Assembly: GCA_030038715.1 (NCBI GenBank)
Contig: JASHSO010000131.1
Coordinates: 1-6,115 of the forward strand
Direction of reading: 5' to 3'
Length of the DNA: 6,115 nucleotides
Origin: Streptosporangiaceae bacterium
GTDB lineage: Bacteria > Actinomycetota > Actinomycetes > Streptosporangiales > Streptosporangiaceae
Position numbers and translations under genes: made by a program. Shown one piece after another: positions 1 to 5,980 of the stretch. The notes under the pieces are model-generated. The model saw only the letters and a list, made by a program, of their open reading frames with translations. It ran no database searches and was not told where the DNA came from. Numbering within the stretch: the first letter of the stretch is position 1; each line of letters starts with the position of its first letter.

Positions 1-743
1 TCGACGAGAAATCGCTGGCCGCGGTGGAGGGCTTCTACCGCAGCCTGGTCGAGCGGACCGTGCCCGTGTCCTCGCCGCGCGAGGCCGAACTCGCCAAGCT
101 CATCGAGAACACCTTCAGGCACGTGAACATCGCCCTGGTGAACGAGGTGGCGATGTTCGCGCACGAGCTGGGGCTGGATGTCTGGCAGGCCATCGACGCC
201 GCTGCCACCAAGCCGTTCGGTTTCATGCCATTCACCCCTGGCCCCGGCGTTGGCGGTCATTGCCTCCCGATCGACCCCTCTTACCTGTCCTGGCGGGTGG
301 AGCGCGCGCTCGATCGCAGCTTCCGCTTCGTCGAGCTGGCCAACGACATCAACAAGCACATGCCGGACCATGTCGCGCACAGGCTGATGGTGGCGCTCAA
401 CTCCCGCGGCCGCCCGGTGCACGGTGCGCGCATTCTGCTGCTGGGCTTGGCCTACAAGAAGAACTCCGGTGACGCGCGCGAGTCCCCTGCCCTTCGGGTC
501 GCCAAGCTGCTAGTCGGGCTGGGAGCCCAGGTCCGTGCGGCCGACCCGCATGTGGTCGAGGCGACGGCGGTGGACTCACTCGTCACCCGGGTGGATCCAA
601 GCCGGGAGGAGCTCTCCGGGGCCGACGCAGTGGTGCTGCTGACCGACCACGATGCCTTCGATTTTGCCGAGGTAGCGACCCACGCGCGGTATTGCCTGGA
701 CTGCCGCAACCGGCTGGTCGGTCCCAACGTCGAGCTGCTGTGA
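1..743 (+). CDS. Nucleotide-sugar 6-dehydrogenase (UDP-GlcNAc/UDP-ManNAc type), 5'-truncated
   Basis: Member of the UDP-glucose/GDP-mannose dehydrogenase family, which oxidises C6 of a UDP-sugar to the uronic acid with two NAD+ in the cytoplasm. The frame is open from base 3 with no start; 246 residues are visible. Family members are usually about 420-450 residues, so the N-terminal NAD-binding Rossmann domain lies outside the window. Visible parts: the central helical domain with the conserved Lys in ELAKLIENTF (residue 32 of the visible part), the catalytic Cys in GVGGHCLPIDPSYLSW (residue 87), and the C-terminal UDP-binding domain with GLAYKKNSGDARES (about 145-158). The GGHC-PIDP-YL-W signature with KPFGFMPF before it resembles WbpA/TviB-type UDP-HexNAc dehydrogenases more than E. 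coli WecC; this is from memory of the families. It is followed after 12 bases by the epimerase, so the two are probably co-transcribed. An internal GTG at base 24 is not the true start, because the conserved domain continues upstream of it. Confidence 0.93.
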   Translation, partial: DEKSLAAVEGFYRSLVERTVPVSSPREAELAKLIENTFRHVNIALVNEVAMFAHELGLDVWQAIDAAATKPFGFMPFTPGPGVGGHCLPIDPSYLSWRVERALDRSFRFVELANDINKHMPDHVAHRLMVALNSRGRPVHGARILLLGLAYKKNSGDARESPALRVAKLLVGLGAQVRAADPHVVEATAVDSLVTRVDPSREELSGADAVVLLTDHDAFDFAEVATHARYCLDCRNRLVGPNVELL

Positions 744-755
744 GGCGGCGAAGCC

Positions 756-1883
756 GTGCGGATCGCGTGCGTGGCCGGCGCCCGGCCGAATTACATGAAG
801 GTCAAGCCCGTCCTCGACGCGCTGGCAGAGCGCGGAGCCGACGTGGTCCTGGTGCACACTGGCCAGCACTACGACGAAGCGATGAGCGAGGTGTTCTTCG
901 CCGATCTCGGGCTCCGCAGCCCGGACTACCACCTAGGGGCTGGCTCGGGTAGCCACGCGACGCAGACTAGCCGGGTAATGACCGCGTTCGAGCCGCTGCT
1001 CGAGCGGCTGCGCCCCGATGCCGTCGTCGTGGTCGGCGACGTGAACTCCACCCTGGCTTGCGCGCTGGTCACGGCCAAGTCCGATGCGCTTCTCGGGCAT
1101 GTCGAGGCGGGCCTGCGCAGCCGCGACCCGACCATGCCCGAAGAGGTGAACCGCGTGGTCACCGACAGGATCAGCGACTTCCTCTTCGCCCCGTCCCCCG
1201 ACGCGGTCGCGAACCTGGCGGCCGAAGGCTGCGGCGAGGATCAGGTGCACCTGGTGGGCAATGTCATGGTCGATACCCTGCTCGCCAACCTCGACCGCGC
1301 ACTAGCCAGCGACATCTTGTCCAGGCTCGGCCTGGAGCCTGGCGGCTACGGCCTCGTCACCCTACACCGCCCGGCAAACGTGGACGACGAGGCGACCCTG
1401 GACTCCCTGCTCGGCGCGCTGGCCGAGGTGTCCAGGCGCTGTCCGCTGGTCCTGCCGGCCCATCCCCGAGCCGCACAGCGGCTGGGCAGCGCGGGCCCGG
1501 CGCACCGCGTCCGGGTGGTGCCTGCGGTCGGCTACCTGGACTTCATCGCGCTGGAGGCGTCGGCGCGCCTGGTGCTGACCGACTCCGGGGGCGTGCAGGA
1601 GGAGACGACGGTGCTGGGAGTCCCGTGCCTGACGCTCAGGGACAACACCGAGCGCCCGATAACTGTGGCCGAGGGCACCAACCAGGTGGTCGGGCGGACG
1701 CCCGAGCGGATCGTCGCAGCGGCTTGCCGGGTCATCGAGGATCCGCCTGCCGGCCGGGCACCGGCCCTGTGGGACGGCAAGGCGGGGCAACGCATCGCCG
1801 ACGTCCTGGTGTCCGCGGACGGCACTGTGCGACCGTTGCGGCTCTCCGCGCGGTCGGCCACGCCGCAAGCTGCCTCGATCTAG
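756..1883 (+). CDS. UDP-N-acetylglucosamine 2-epimerase, non-hydrolysing (WecB/WbpI family)
   Basis: Cytoplasmic GT-B-fold epimerase of 375 residues, the usual family length. It inverts C2 of a UDP-GlcNAc-type sugar to give the ManNAc configuration. Motifs in order: GARPNYMKVKP (8-18), HTGQHYD (34-40), GDVNSTLA with Asp95, HVEAGLRS with Glu117, MPEEVNR (127-133), LHRPANVDD with His204, and TDSGGVQEE (275-283). Asp95, Glu117, the 129/130 Glu pair and His204 correspond to the catalytic residues known from E. coli WecB (D95, E117, E131, H213). The GTG start gives the family's N-terminus directly, and a weak GAGG lies 10 bases upstream (742-745), overlapping the dehydrogenase stop. With the upstream dehydrogenase it could give UDP-ManNAcA. 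Alternatively it could act late, like WbpI, on UDP-2,3-diacetamido-glucuronic acid; the substrate cannot be decided from motifs. The last 15 or so residues are Ser/Ala-rich and not conserved. Confidence 0.95.
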   Translation: MRIACVAGARPNYMKVKPVLDALAERGADVVLVHTGQHYDEAMSEVFFADLGLRSPDYHLGAGSGSHATQTSRVMTAFEPLLERLRPDAVVVVGDVNSTLACALVTAKSDALLGHVEAGLRSRDPTMPEEVNRVVTDRISDFLFAPSPDAVANLAAEGCGEDQVHLVGNVMVDTLLANLDRALASDILSRLGLEPGGYGLVTLHRPANVDDEATLDSLLGALAEVSRRCPLVLPAHPRAAQRLGSAGPAHRVRVVPAVGYLDFIALEASARLVLTDSGGVQEETTVLGVPCLTLRDNTERPITVAEGTNQVVGRTPERIVAAACRVIEDPPAGRAPALWDGKAGQRIADVLVSADGTVRPLRLSARSATPQAASI

Positions 1884-1941
1884 CAGACGTTCCCCTGACA
1901 GCAGCGCCCGGCTCGAGCGTTTTGCTGGGTATGCAGATCGA

Positions 1942-2001
1942 TCTTGCTTCTCATCCTATTCCGGGGTAGAATCGGGTTCCCTCTCGCTTCTCATACCGTT
2001 C
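1942..2001. repeat. Imperfect 20-bp direct repeat, 40-bp period, upstream of the FN3/beta-helix gene
   Basis: Bases 1942-1961 and 1982-2001 match at 16 of 20 positions, sharing the uninterrupted 9-mer GCTTCTCAT (1946-1954 and 1986-1994). The start-to-start distance is exactly 40 bp, close to four helical turns, so both copies would lie on the same face of the DNA. The first copy covers the -35 element of the candidate promoter, and the second begins near its predicted start of transcription. This is what an operator pair would look like. No binding protein can be named, and a chance match is possible. Confidence 0.4.
1944..1972 (+). promoter_or_regulatory. Candidate sigma-70-type promoter for the FN3/beta-helix gene
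   Basis: TTGCTT (1944-1949) is followed after 17 bases by TAGAAT (1967-1972), which differs from TATAAT at one position. Transcription would begin near 1979, leaving a leader of about 140 nt before the ATG at 2120. It lies in the least GC-rich stretch of the window (1921-2050, about 45% G+C by hand count), as expected for a promoter region in a high-GC genome. The rest of the 236-base gap (1884-2119) holds no convincing gene. Confidence 0.45.
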
Positions 2002-2009
2002 AAACTTTT

Positions 2010-2039
2010 TTGAGTATTCTGCACCTTTTCATGCATAGT
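2010..2039 (+). promoter_or_regulatory. Alternative weak promoter candidate
   Basis: TTGAGT (2010-2015) and CATAGT (2034-2039) are separated by 18 bases; each matches its consensus hexamer at four of six positions. Use of this site would place the start near 2046 and leave a leader of about 74 nt. It is weaker than the TTGCTT/TAGAAT pair upstream, and both may be fortuitous in a locally AT-rich region. Confidence 0.2.
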
Positions 2040-2104
2040 GTCCTCTACTGTTGGTGAGCGCGCCGGGTTCCAACCGGTTCCTGACGCCTAGCCGCCTACC
2101 GAAG

Positions 2105-2109
2105 AGGAG
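2105..2109 (+). promoter_or_regulatory. Ribosome binding site that fixes the start at 2120
   Basis: AGGAG, within the longer purine run AGAGGAGA (2103-2110), sits 10 bases before ATG 2120. It is the best Shine-Dalgarno sequence in the window. It rules against the in-frame TTG at 2051, which has no such site and would add 23 residues of unconserved sequence. Confidence 0.8.
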
Positions 2110-2119
2110 ACACCCCCGC

Positions 2120-3706
2120 ATGCTCCCCAGGAAGACGCGGACCAGGCTCGATACCGCCACCGCGCAAACTCGTACTGCTCGCAGACTCGCCAAGAAAGCC
2201 CGAAGCCGCCGCCGTGCCGCCATCGCGGTGATCGCCGCGACGGTTGCTGTCATGGCTGCCGTGCTTGGCGTCGCGCTGCCTCACCTGACGGGCAGCAGCG
2301 CCAGGCTGACAGCCAGCAGCCAGCAGTTCCGGACTCACCTGGCAGCAGGCCGCTACGGCCGGTCTGGCAGCAGTAGCGCCCCGAGCACTCCGACCCATCT
2401 GACCGCCAGCGCGGTCAGCGCTGCCAAGGTAGCGCTGAGCTGGCGCGAGAATTCTGACAGCGGTGCTGTCGTGCACTACCGCGTGTACCGGAACGGCACC
2501 GAGATTGCGAGCACCGCCAGCACGTCCTACGCCGACTCGCAGGTCCAGCCGGACACTCGCTACACCTACACAGTCAGCGCGACCGATGCCGCGGGCGCGG
2601 TCAGCGAGCACAGCACTCCGGCCACCGTGACCACGCCGACTGGCTCGGCGAGTCCGTCCGGGGCGGCTAGCCCGTCGGCCTCGGACACGCCCACCACTAC
2701 CACGCCGACCTCGGCGACGCCGTCGGCGACGCCGTCGGCGTCGGCGAGCTCGTCGTCTGGCGTAGCGAGCCCCAGCGGCTTCCCCGGGGCGTCGAACTCC
2801 GGCTACGCCAACGCGCCGGGGTACACCGGGACGCTGTCGGACTGCAGCACGAACATCGAGAGCAACACGACCTACCGCAACTGCGACTTCCCGGACGGTC
2901 TCACCATCGGCAGCTCCAGCAGCCACCCGACCGACGTGACATTCGTCGGCTGCCGCTTCGCCTCCAACTCGGTGGTGGATGCGGACGTCGCTGACTACGG
3001 GAGCAACATCACGTTCTCCTACGACACCTTCGAGCCGAACACGGTCTCGGCCAGTTCAGAGCCCACGGCACCGACGGCGGCCGCGGTCAGTTACAACCAG
3101 GGTTACGAGTACGGCATCGACCAGAGGTACTCCGGCGCCCTGACCGTCGACGACTCCGACATGTGGGGCTTCGGCGACGCCATTCAATTCGGCTACTCAA
3201 GTCAGTCCGCGCCGGTCACGGTCAGCAACACGTGGATCCACAACCCGCGCGACAACGGCGGGGTCGACCACACGGACGGGATCCTGGAGAACTACGGCCA
3301 TCTCAGCTACATGGTGTTCAACCACAACACCATCACTGGCAACGGCAACACCAATGGTCTTGCGCTGCAGGGTCCGGACTACAGTCACGTCACCATCACG
3401 AACAACTATTTCTCCGGCTACGGCTACATGGTCAACACCGGGGGTAACTCCGACAGCACCGACATGACCTTCACCGGGAATGTCTGGGGCACCGACATCG
3501 AGCCCGGCTGGGGACCGCTGTACGGCAACGCCATGTACACGACGCCGAGCCTGGGCGGGGTATGGAAGGACAACACCATCTACGTCGCTCCTGGTACTTC
3601 CTGGATGGCCAAGGGCAATAACGGGCTGTACTGGTGGCCGACCGACGGCAACCCGTCCAGTTCCAGCCAGATAGTGGGTCATACGACCGACTACTCGGCA
3701 GGCTGA
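2120..3706 (+). CDS. Membrane-anchored FN3 plus right-handed beta-helix protein
   Basis: Predicted extracytoplasmic protein of 528 residues. A very basic N-terminus (1-32, many Arg/Lys) precedes one hydrophobic segment (about 33-53), read as a signal anchor with the rest outside; cleavage cannot be excluded. A fibronectin type III domain follows (about 88-173; LSW near 106, YRVYRNG near 120, YTYTVSATDAAG near 148). A Ser/Thr/Pro/Ala linker (174-220) leads to a parallel beta-helix (about 221-528) with recurring V-T-[IF]-x-x-N-x-[IF] turns. FPGASNSG (221-228) opens the helix module, and DHTDGI (383-388) is a possible functional site. The helix aligns with that of the 3786-4862 protein. Such helices occur in polysaccharide lyases, hydrolases and glycan-binding proteins; no catalytic family is recognised, so the substrate is unknown. 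The gene has its own upstream region, separating it from the epimerase, although read-through is possible. Confidence 0.88.
   Translation: MLPRKTRTRLDTATAQTRTARRLAKKARSRRRAAIAVIAATVAVMAAVLGVALPHLTGSSARLTASSQQFRTHLAAGRYGRSGSSSAPSTPTHLTASAVSAAKVALSWRENSDSGAVVHYRVYRNGTEIASTASTSYADSQVQPDTRYTYTVSATDAAGAVSEHSTPATVTTPTGSASPSGAASPSASDTPTTTTPTSATPSATPSASASSSSGVASPSGFPGASNSGYANAPGYTGTLSDCSTNIESNTTYRNCDFPDGLTIGSSSSHPTDVTFVGCRFASNSVVDADVADYGSNITFSYDTFEPNTVSASSEPTAPTAAAVSYNQGYEYGIDQRYSGALTVDDSDMWGFGDAIQFGYSSQSAPVTVSNTWIHNPRDNGGVDHTDGILENYGHLSYMVFNHNTITGNGNTNGLALQGPDYSHVTITNNYFSGYGYMVNTGGNSDSTDMTFTGNVWGTDIEPGWGPLYGNAMYTTPSLGGVWKDNTIYVAPGTSWMAKGNNGLYWWPTDGNPSSSSQIVGHTTDYSAG
2704..2745 (+). repeat. Short tandem repeat in the Ser/Thr/Pro linker coding region
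   Basis: The 12-mer GACGCCGTCGGC occurs twice in direct tandem (2716-2727 and 2728-2739), with a degenerate copy before it and a partial GTCGGC copy after it. Being a multiple of three, a gain or loss of units would keep the frame and change only the length of the Ala-Thr-Pro-Ser linker between the FN3 domain and the beta-helix. Confidence 0.7.
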
Positions 3707-3738
3707 GGCTCCCGGGAGGTCGGCTAACAGCACATTCG

Positions 3739-3775
3739 GCGCGGCGCCAGTGCCCTTCGGGTACTGGCGCCGCGC
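3739..3775. terminator. Bidirectional hairpin terminator between convergent genes
   Basis: Bases 3739-3755 pair with 3759-3775 over 17 positions, with one G-T (G-U) pair at 3752/3762 and otherwise Watson-Crick pairing, around a TTC loop. A CTTCGG loop form is also possible. It lies 32 bases after the plus-strand stop (3706) and 10 bases beyond the minus-strand stop (3786). There is no long T-tract on either side, which is common for actinobacterial terminators. Position and near-perfect symmetry suggest that it ends both transcripts. Confidence 0.85.
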
Positions 3776-3785
3776 TCGTAGCCCG

Positions 3786-4862
3786 CTAGCCGGTTAGCGA
3801 CGGCGCGCTGATCTCCTGCCCGCTGCCGTCCCACACGTTGCCGGACCAGACGTCTCCCCGTGCCTGCGGGTCGAAGTCGGCCGCATAGCCGTAGTAGCCG
3901 CCCATCGGGAAATAGATGCGGCTGATCCTGTTGTCGATGATCCGGATGTTGTAGGCCTGCGGGTCGCCGATGCGGTCCCCGCCGTAGACCGTGTAGCCGC
4001 CGCCAGCCAGCAGGTTGTCGGCAACTGTGACGTTGGCTACCGCGCCGAAGTCGGGGAATAGGCCGATCGCGTCGGTCTGGCCGCGGTCTACCAGCACCGT
4101 GTTGTGCACGATTGTCAGGTCTGTCAGGTCGCCGTTGGTGGTGATGCCGTTGGTGTGGTCACCGGGACGGAAACCGGGGCTGTGAATGTAGTTGTCAGCT
4201 ATCAGGCCGGCGTAGATCTGGACTCCCGTCGCCGTGTGCCAGATGTTGTCGCGCAGGACCCGGGTCCCGGTGCAGTTGCCGTAGATGTCCTTGATGCCGA
4301 CCATCAGGCGGTTTGGCCCAGAATAGGGGCTGGAAATGTCAGAGTCCTCGATCGTGACGTCGCTGGTGTGCCGCAGGCTGACGCCGAAGGAGTTGCCGAT
4401 GACAGTGATCCGCACGTCCTTGATTGTCACGTCCGATGCGCTCACATCCACGTTGTAGGGAATCGACAGGCCCTGCAGCACCGTGCCGGGCTGGTACACC
4501 TCGACCCACCCGTGGGGGTCGAAATACCAGCCGCGCCCGTGTGACACCTGGCCGGGGACTGACTTCAGCTTCATTCCCGACGGCACGCCGGTGTCCGTAG
4601 CGTCCGGGTAACCACAGGTATGCGGCGAGGCAGCGCAATTGCCGCTGCCGAGGAAGGGCACGCTGCGCAAGGGTGGCGGCACCGAGTGCGCGCTGCTTTG
4701 CGGCTCCGGCGCCGGCCGCGTGGCACTCGGATGCCGTGTTGGCCTGTTGACCACGAGGACCAGCGCGGTGACGGCCGCTGCCAGCACGACCAGAGCGAGG
4801 GCGTAACGCGCTAGTGCCCAGCGGGTACGGCGGGCCGGATGCGCGCGGTGCCGCGGCGCCAT
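3786..4862 (-). CDS. Membrane-anchored right-handed beta-helix protein
   Basis: Predicted extracytoplasmic protein of 358 residues. A basic N-terminus (1-19) and a hydrophobic segment (about 20-38) form a signal anchor. A Pro/Ser/Arg linker (39-70) is followed by a short stretch with Cys76 and Cys83, possibly a disulphide. The motif YPDATDTG (85-92) opens a parallel beta-helix (to 358) with recurring DVTI-D, NVTV-DN and NIRI-DN turns. DHTNGI (235-240) and the C-terminal VWSGNVWDG match positions in the 2120-3706 protein. No FN3 domain is present. The ATG lies 8 bases after the stop of the aminotransferase gene, with only a weak purine stretch before it (AGAGTAGG, 4865-4872), so translation is probably coupled and the gene belongs to that operon. 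This links it to sugar-nucleotide synthesis; binding, cleaving or epimerising the glycan product is inference. No enzyme family is recognised. Confidence 0.88.
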   Translation of the reverse strand: MAPRHRAHPARRTRWALARYALALVVLAAAVTALVLVVNRPTRHPSATRPAPEPQSSAHSVPPPLRSVPFLGSGNCAASPHTCGYPDATDTGVPSGMKLKSVPGQVSHGRGWYFDPHGWVEVYQPGTVLQGLSIPYNVDVSASDVTIKDVRITVIGNSFGVSLRHTSDVTIEDSDISSPYSGPNRLMVGIKDIYGNCTGTRVLRDNIWHTATGVQIYAGLIADNYIHSPGFRPGDHTNGITTNGDLTDLTIVHNTVLVDRGQTDAIGLFPDFGAVANVTVADNLLAGGGYTVYGGDRIGDPQAYNIRIIDNRISRIYFPMGGYYGYAADFDPQARGDVWSGNVWDGSGQEISAPSLTG

Positions 4863-4870
4863 GGCCTACT

Positions 4871-5980
4871 CTAACGCAGCGCCTTGCGGAGCCCGGTGGC
4901 CACCCGCTCCTGCTGACCTGGGGTGATCCCGGGGAAGAGCGGCAAGCTCAGCAGTTCGTTGGCAGCTCGCTCGGCGACCGGGAAGGCACCATGGCGATAC
5001 CCGAGGCCGGCGAAGGCGGCCGTTAGGTGCACGGGACGCGGGTAGTGGATGCCGGCGGCGATTCCGGAAGCTCGCAAGTCCTCGACCACCCTGTCACGAT
5101 CGGGCACTCGCACCACGTACAAGTGCCAGACATGTTCGTTGCCGTCGAGTACCCGCGGGCGCACAACCTCCTCCAGGTCGCCGAGCAGGGCTTCATATCG
5201 CCCAGCCGCCGTGCGGCGTGCGGCGTTCCAGCCCGCCAGGCGCCGCAGCTTGGCGGAGAGCACCACGGCCTGCAGCGAGTCGAGTCGGCTATTGACGCCT
5301 GGCATCTGGTGCTCGTACTTCCGGCTTTCGCCGTGGTTAGCGAGCATGCGCATGCGGGCGGCGAGCTCGTCGGACTGAGTCAGCGCAGCGCCGGCATCGC
5401 CGTAAGCGCCGAGGTTCTTCCCGGGGTAGAAGCTCGTCGCCGCGGCATGACCGAGCGCCCCTGCACTGTTCCCATGGCGGCGGGCGCCATGTGCCTGAGC
5501 TGCGTCTTCCACCACCCATGCCCCGGCTTGGCCGGCCAGCGGCATCAGCCGCTCAACCGACGCGGCCTGGCCGTACAGGTGGACCGGGATGATGGCCCTG
5601 GTGTGCGGGGAGATGGCTGCGCGCACGGCGTCGGGATCGACGAGGTAGGTGGCGTCGTCTGCACAGTCCGCGAGTACCGGTGTGGCGCCAGCGCGCCACA
5701 CCGCCTCTGCTGTGGCGACGAACGTGTTGGCAGGCAGTATGCACTGGTCGCCGCGACCGATGCCAAGGGCGCGCAGCGCTACCTCGATCGCGTCGGTGCC
5801 GTTTGCCGTGCCGACGCAGTGCCTGACTCCGACGAACTCGGCGTACTGGCGCTCGAACTCGGCGACTGGCGGACCGCCGATGAACGCGGCCCGCTCCAGG
5901 ATCTGCCGCCACCCTTCGGCCACCTCGTCGGCGATGATCGCGTGCTGTGCAGCCAGGTCAACCAGCGGGATATCACTCAT
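4871..5980 (-). CDS. DegT/DnrJ/EryC1/StrS-family sugar aminotransferase
   Basis: PLP-dependent aminotransferase of 369 residues (family usually about 360-400). It would convert a keto sugar nucleotide to the amino sugar in the cytoplasm, normally using glutamate. Motifs: LVDLAAQH at the N-terminus, AFIGGPPVAEFE (32-43), TANGTDAI (58-65, phosphate binding), EDAAQAHGA with Asp159 facing the PLP ring nitrogen, SFYPGKNLGAYGDAG with Lys188 as the Schiff-base residue, then MPGVNSRLDSLQA and a C-terminal HYPRPVHL. All catalytic residues are intact. ATG 5980 is chosen because the family's conserved region begins there, a GGTGGG lies 6 bases upstream (5987-5992), and the preceding gene stops in an ATGA overlap. 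An in-frame GTG at 6058 would add 26 Arg-rich residues with poorer codon use. It resembles WbpE-type 3-keto-uronic acid aminotransferases in setting, but 3- versus 4-amino specificity cannot be read from the sequence. Confidence 0.93.
   Translation of the reverse strand: MSDIPLVDLAAQHAIIADEVAEGWRQILERAAFIGGPPVAEFERQYAEFVGVRHCVGTANGTDAIEVALRALGIGRGDQCILPANTFVATAEAVWRAGATPVLADCADDATYLVDPDAVRAAISPHTRAIIPVHLYGQAASVERLMPLAGQAGAWVVEDAAQAHGARRHGNSAGALGHAAATSFYPGKNLGAYGDAGAALTQSDELAARMRMLANHGESRKYEHQMPGVNSRLDSLQAVVLSAKLRRLAGWNAARRTAAGRYEALLGDLEEVVRPRVLDGNEHVWHLYVVRVPDRDRVVEDLRASGIAAGIHYPRPVHLTAAFAGLGYRHGAFPVAERAANELLSLPLFPGITPGQQERVATGLRKALR

Noticed and set aside
1907..1929. Possible terminator after the epimerase (CCCGGC pairing with GCTGGG)
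   Set aside because: Only six pairs including a wobble, around an 11-base loop, with no T-tract after it; too weak to call.
1058..1969. A 303-codon plus-strand open frame overlapping the epimerase in another frame
   Set aside because: Arg/Gly/Pro-rich shadow with no motifs; the epimerase frame carries all catalytic residues.
2031..2057. Possible upstream mini-ORF (ATG, eight codons, TGA) in the leader of the FN3/beta-helix gene
   Set aside because: No Shine-Dalgarno sequence precedes it and nothing marks it as translated; one short frame of this size is expected by chance.
2204..2250. Twin-arginine signal in the FN3/beta-helix protein N-terminus
   Set aside because: Arg residues are abundant, but the expected pattern of RR followed by x-F-L-K is missing and the basic region is simply long; a general signal anchor fits better.
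2096..2926. A 276-codon minus-strand open frame opposite the FN3 region
   Set aside because: The translation is dominated by an Arg run produced by reading the Ser/Thr/Pro linker backwards. The plus strand has a strong ribosome site, an anchor and an FN3 domain.
3709..3718. Ten-base palindrome CTCCCGGGAG just after the FN3/beta-helix gene stop
   Set aside because: Loopless and short, and such palindromes are common in GC-rich DNA. The adjacent 17-bp hairpin better explains termination.
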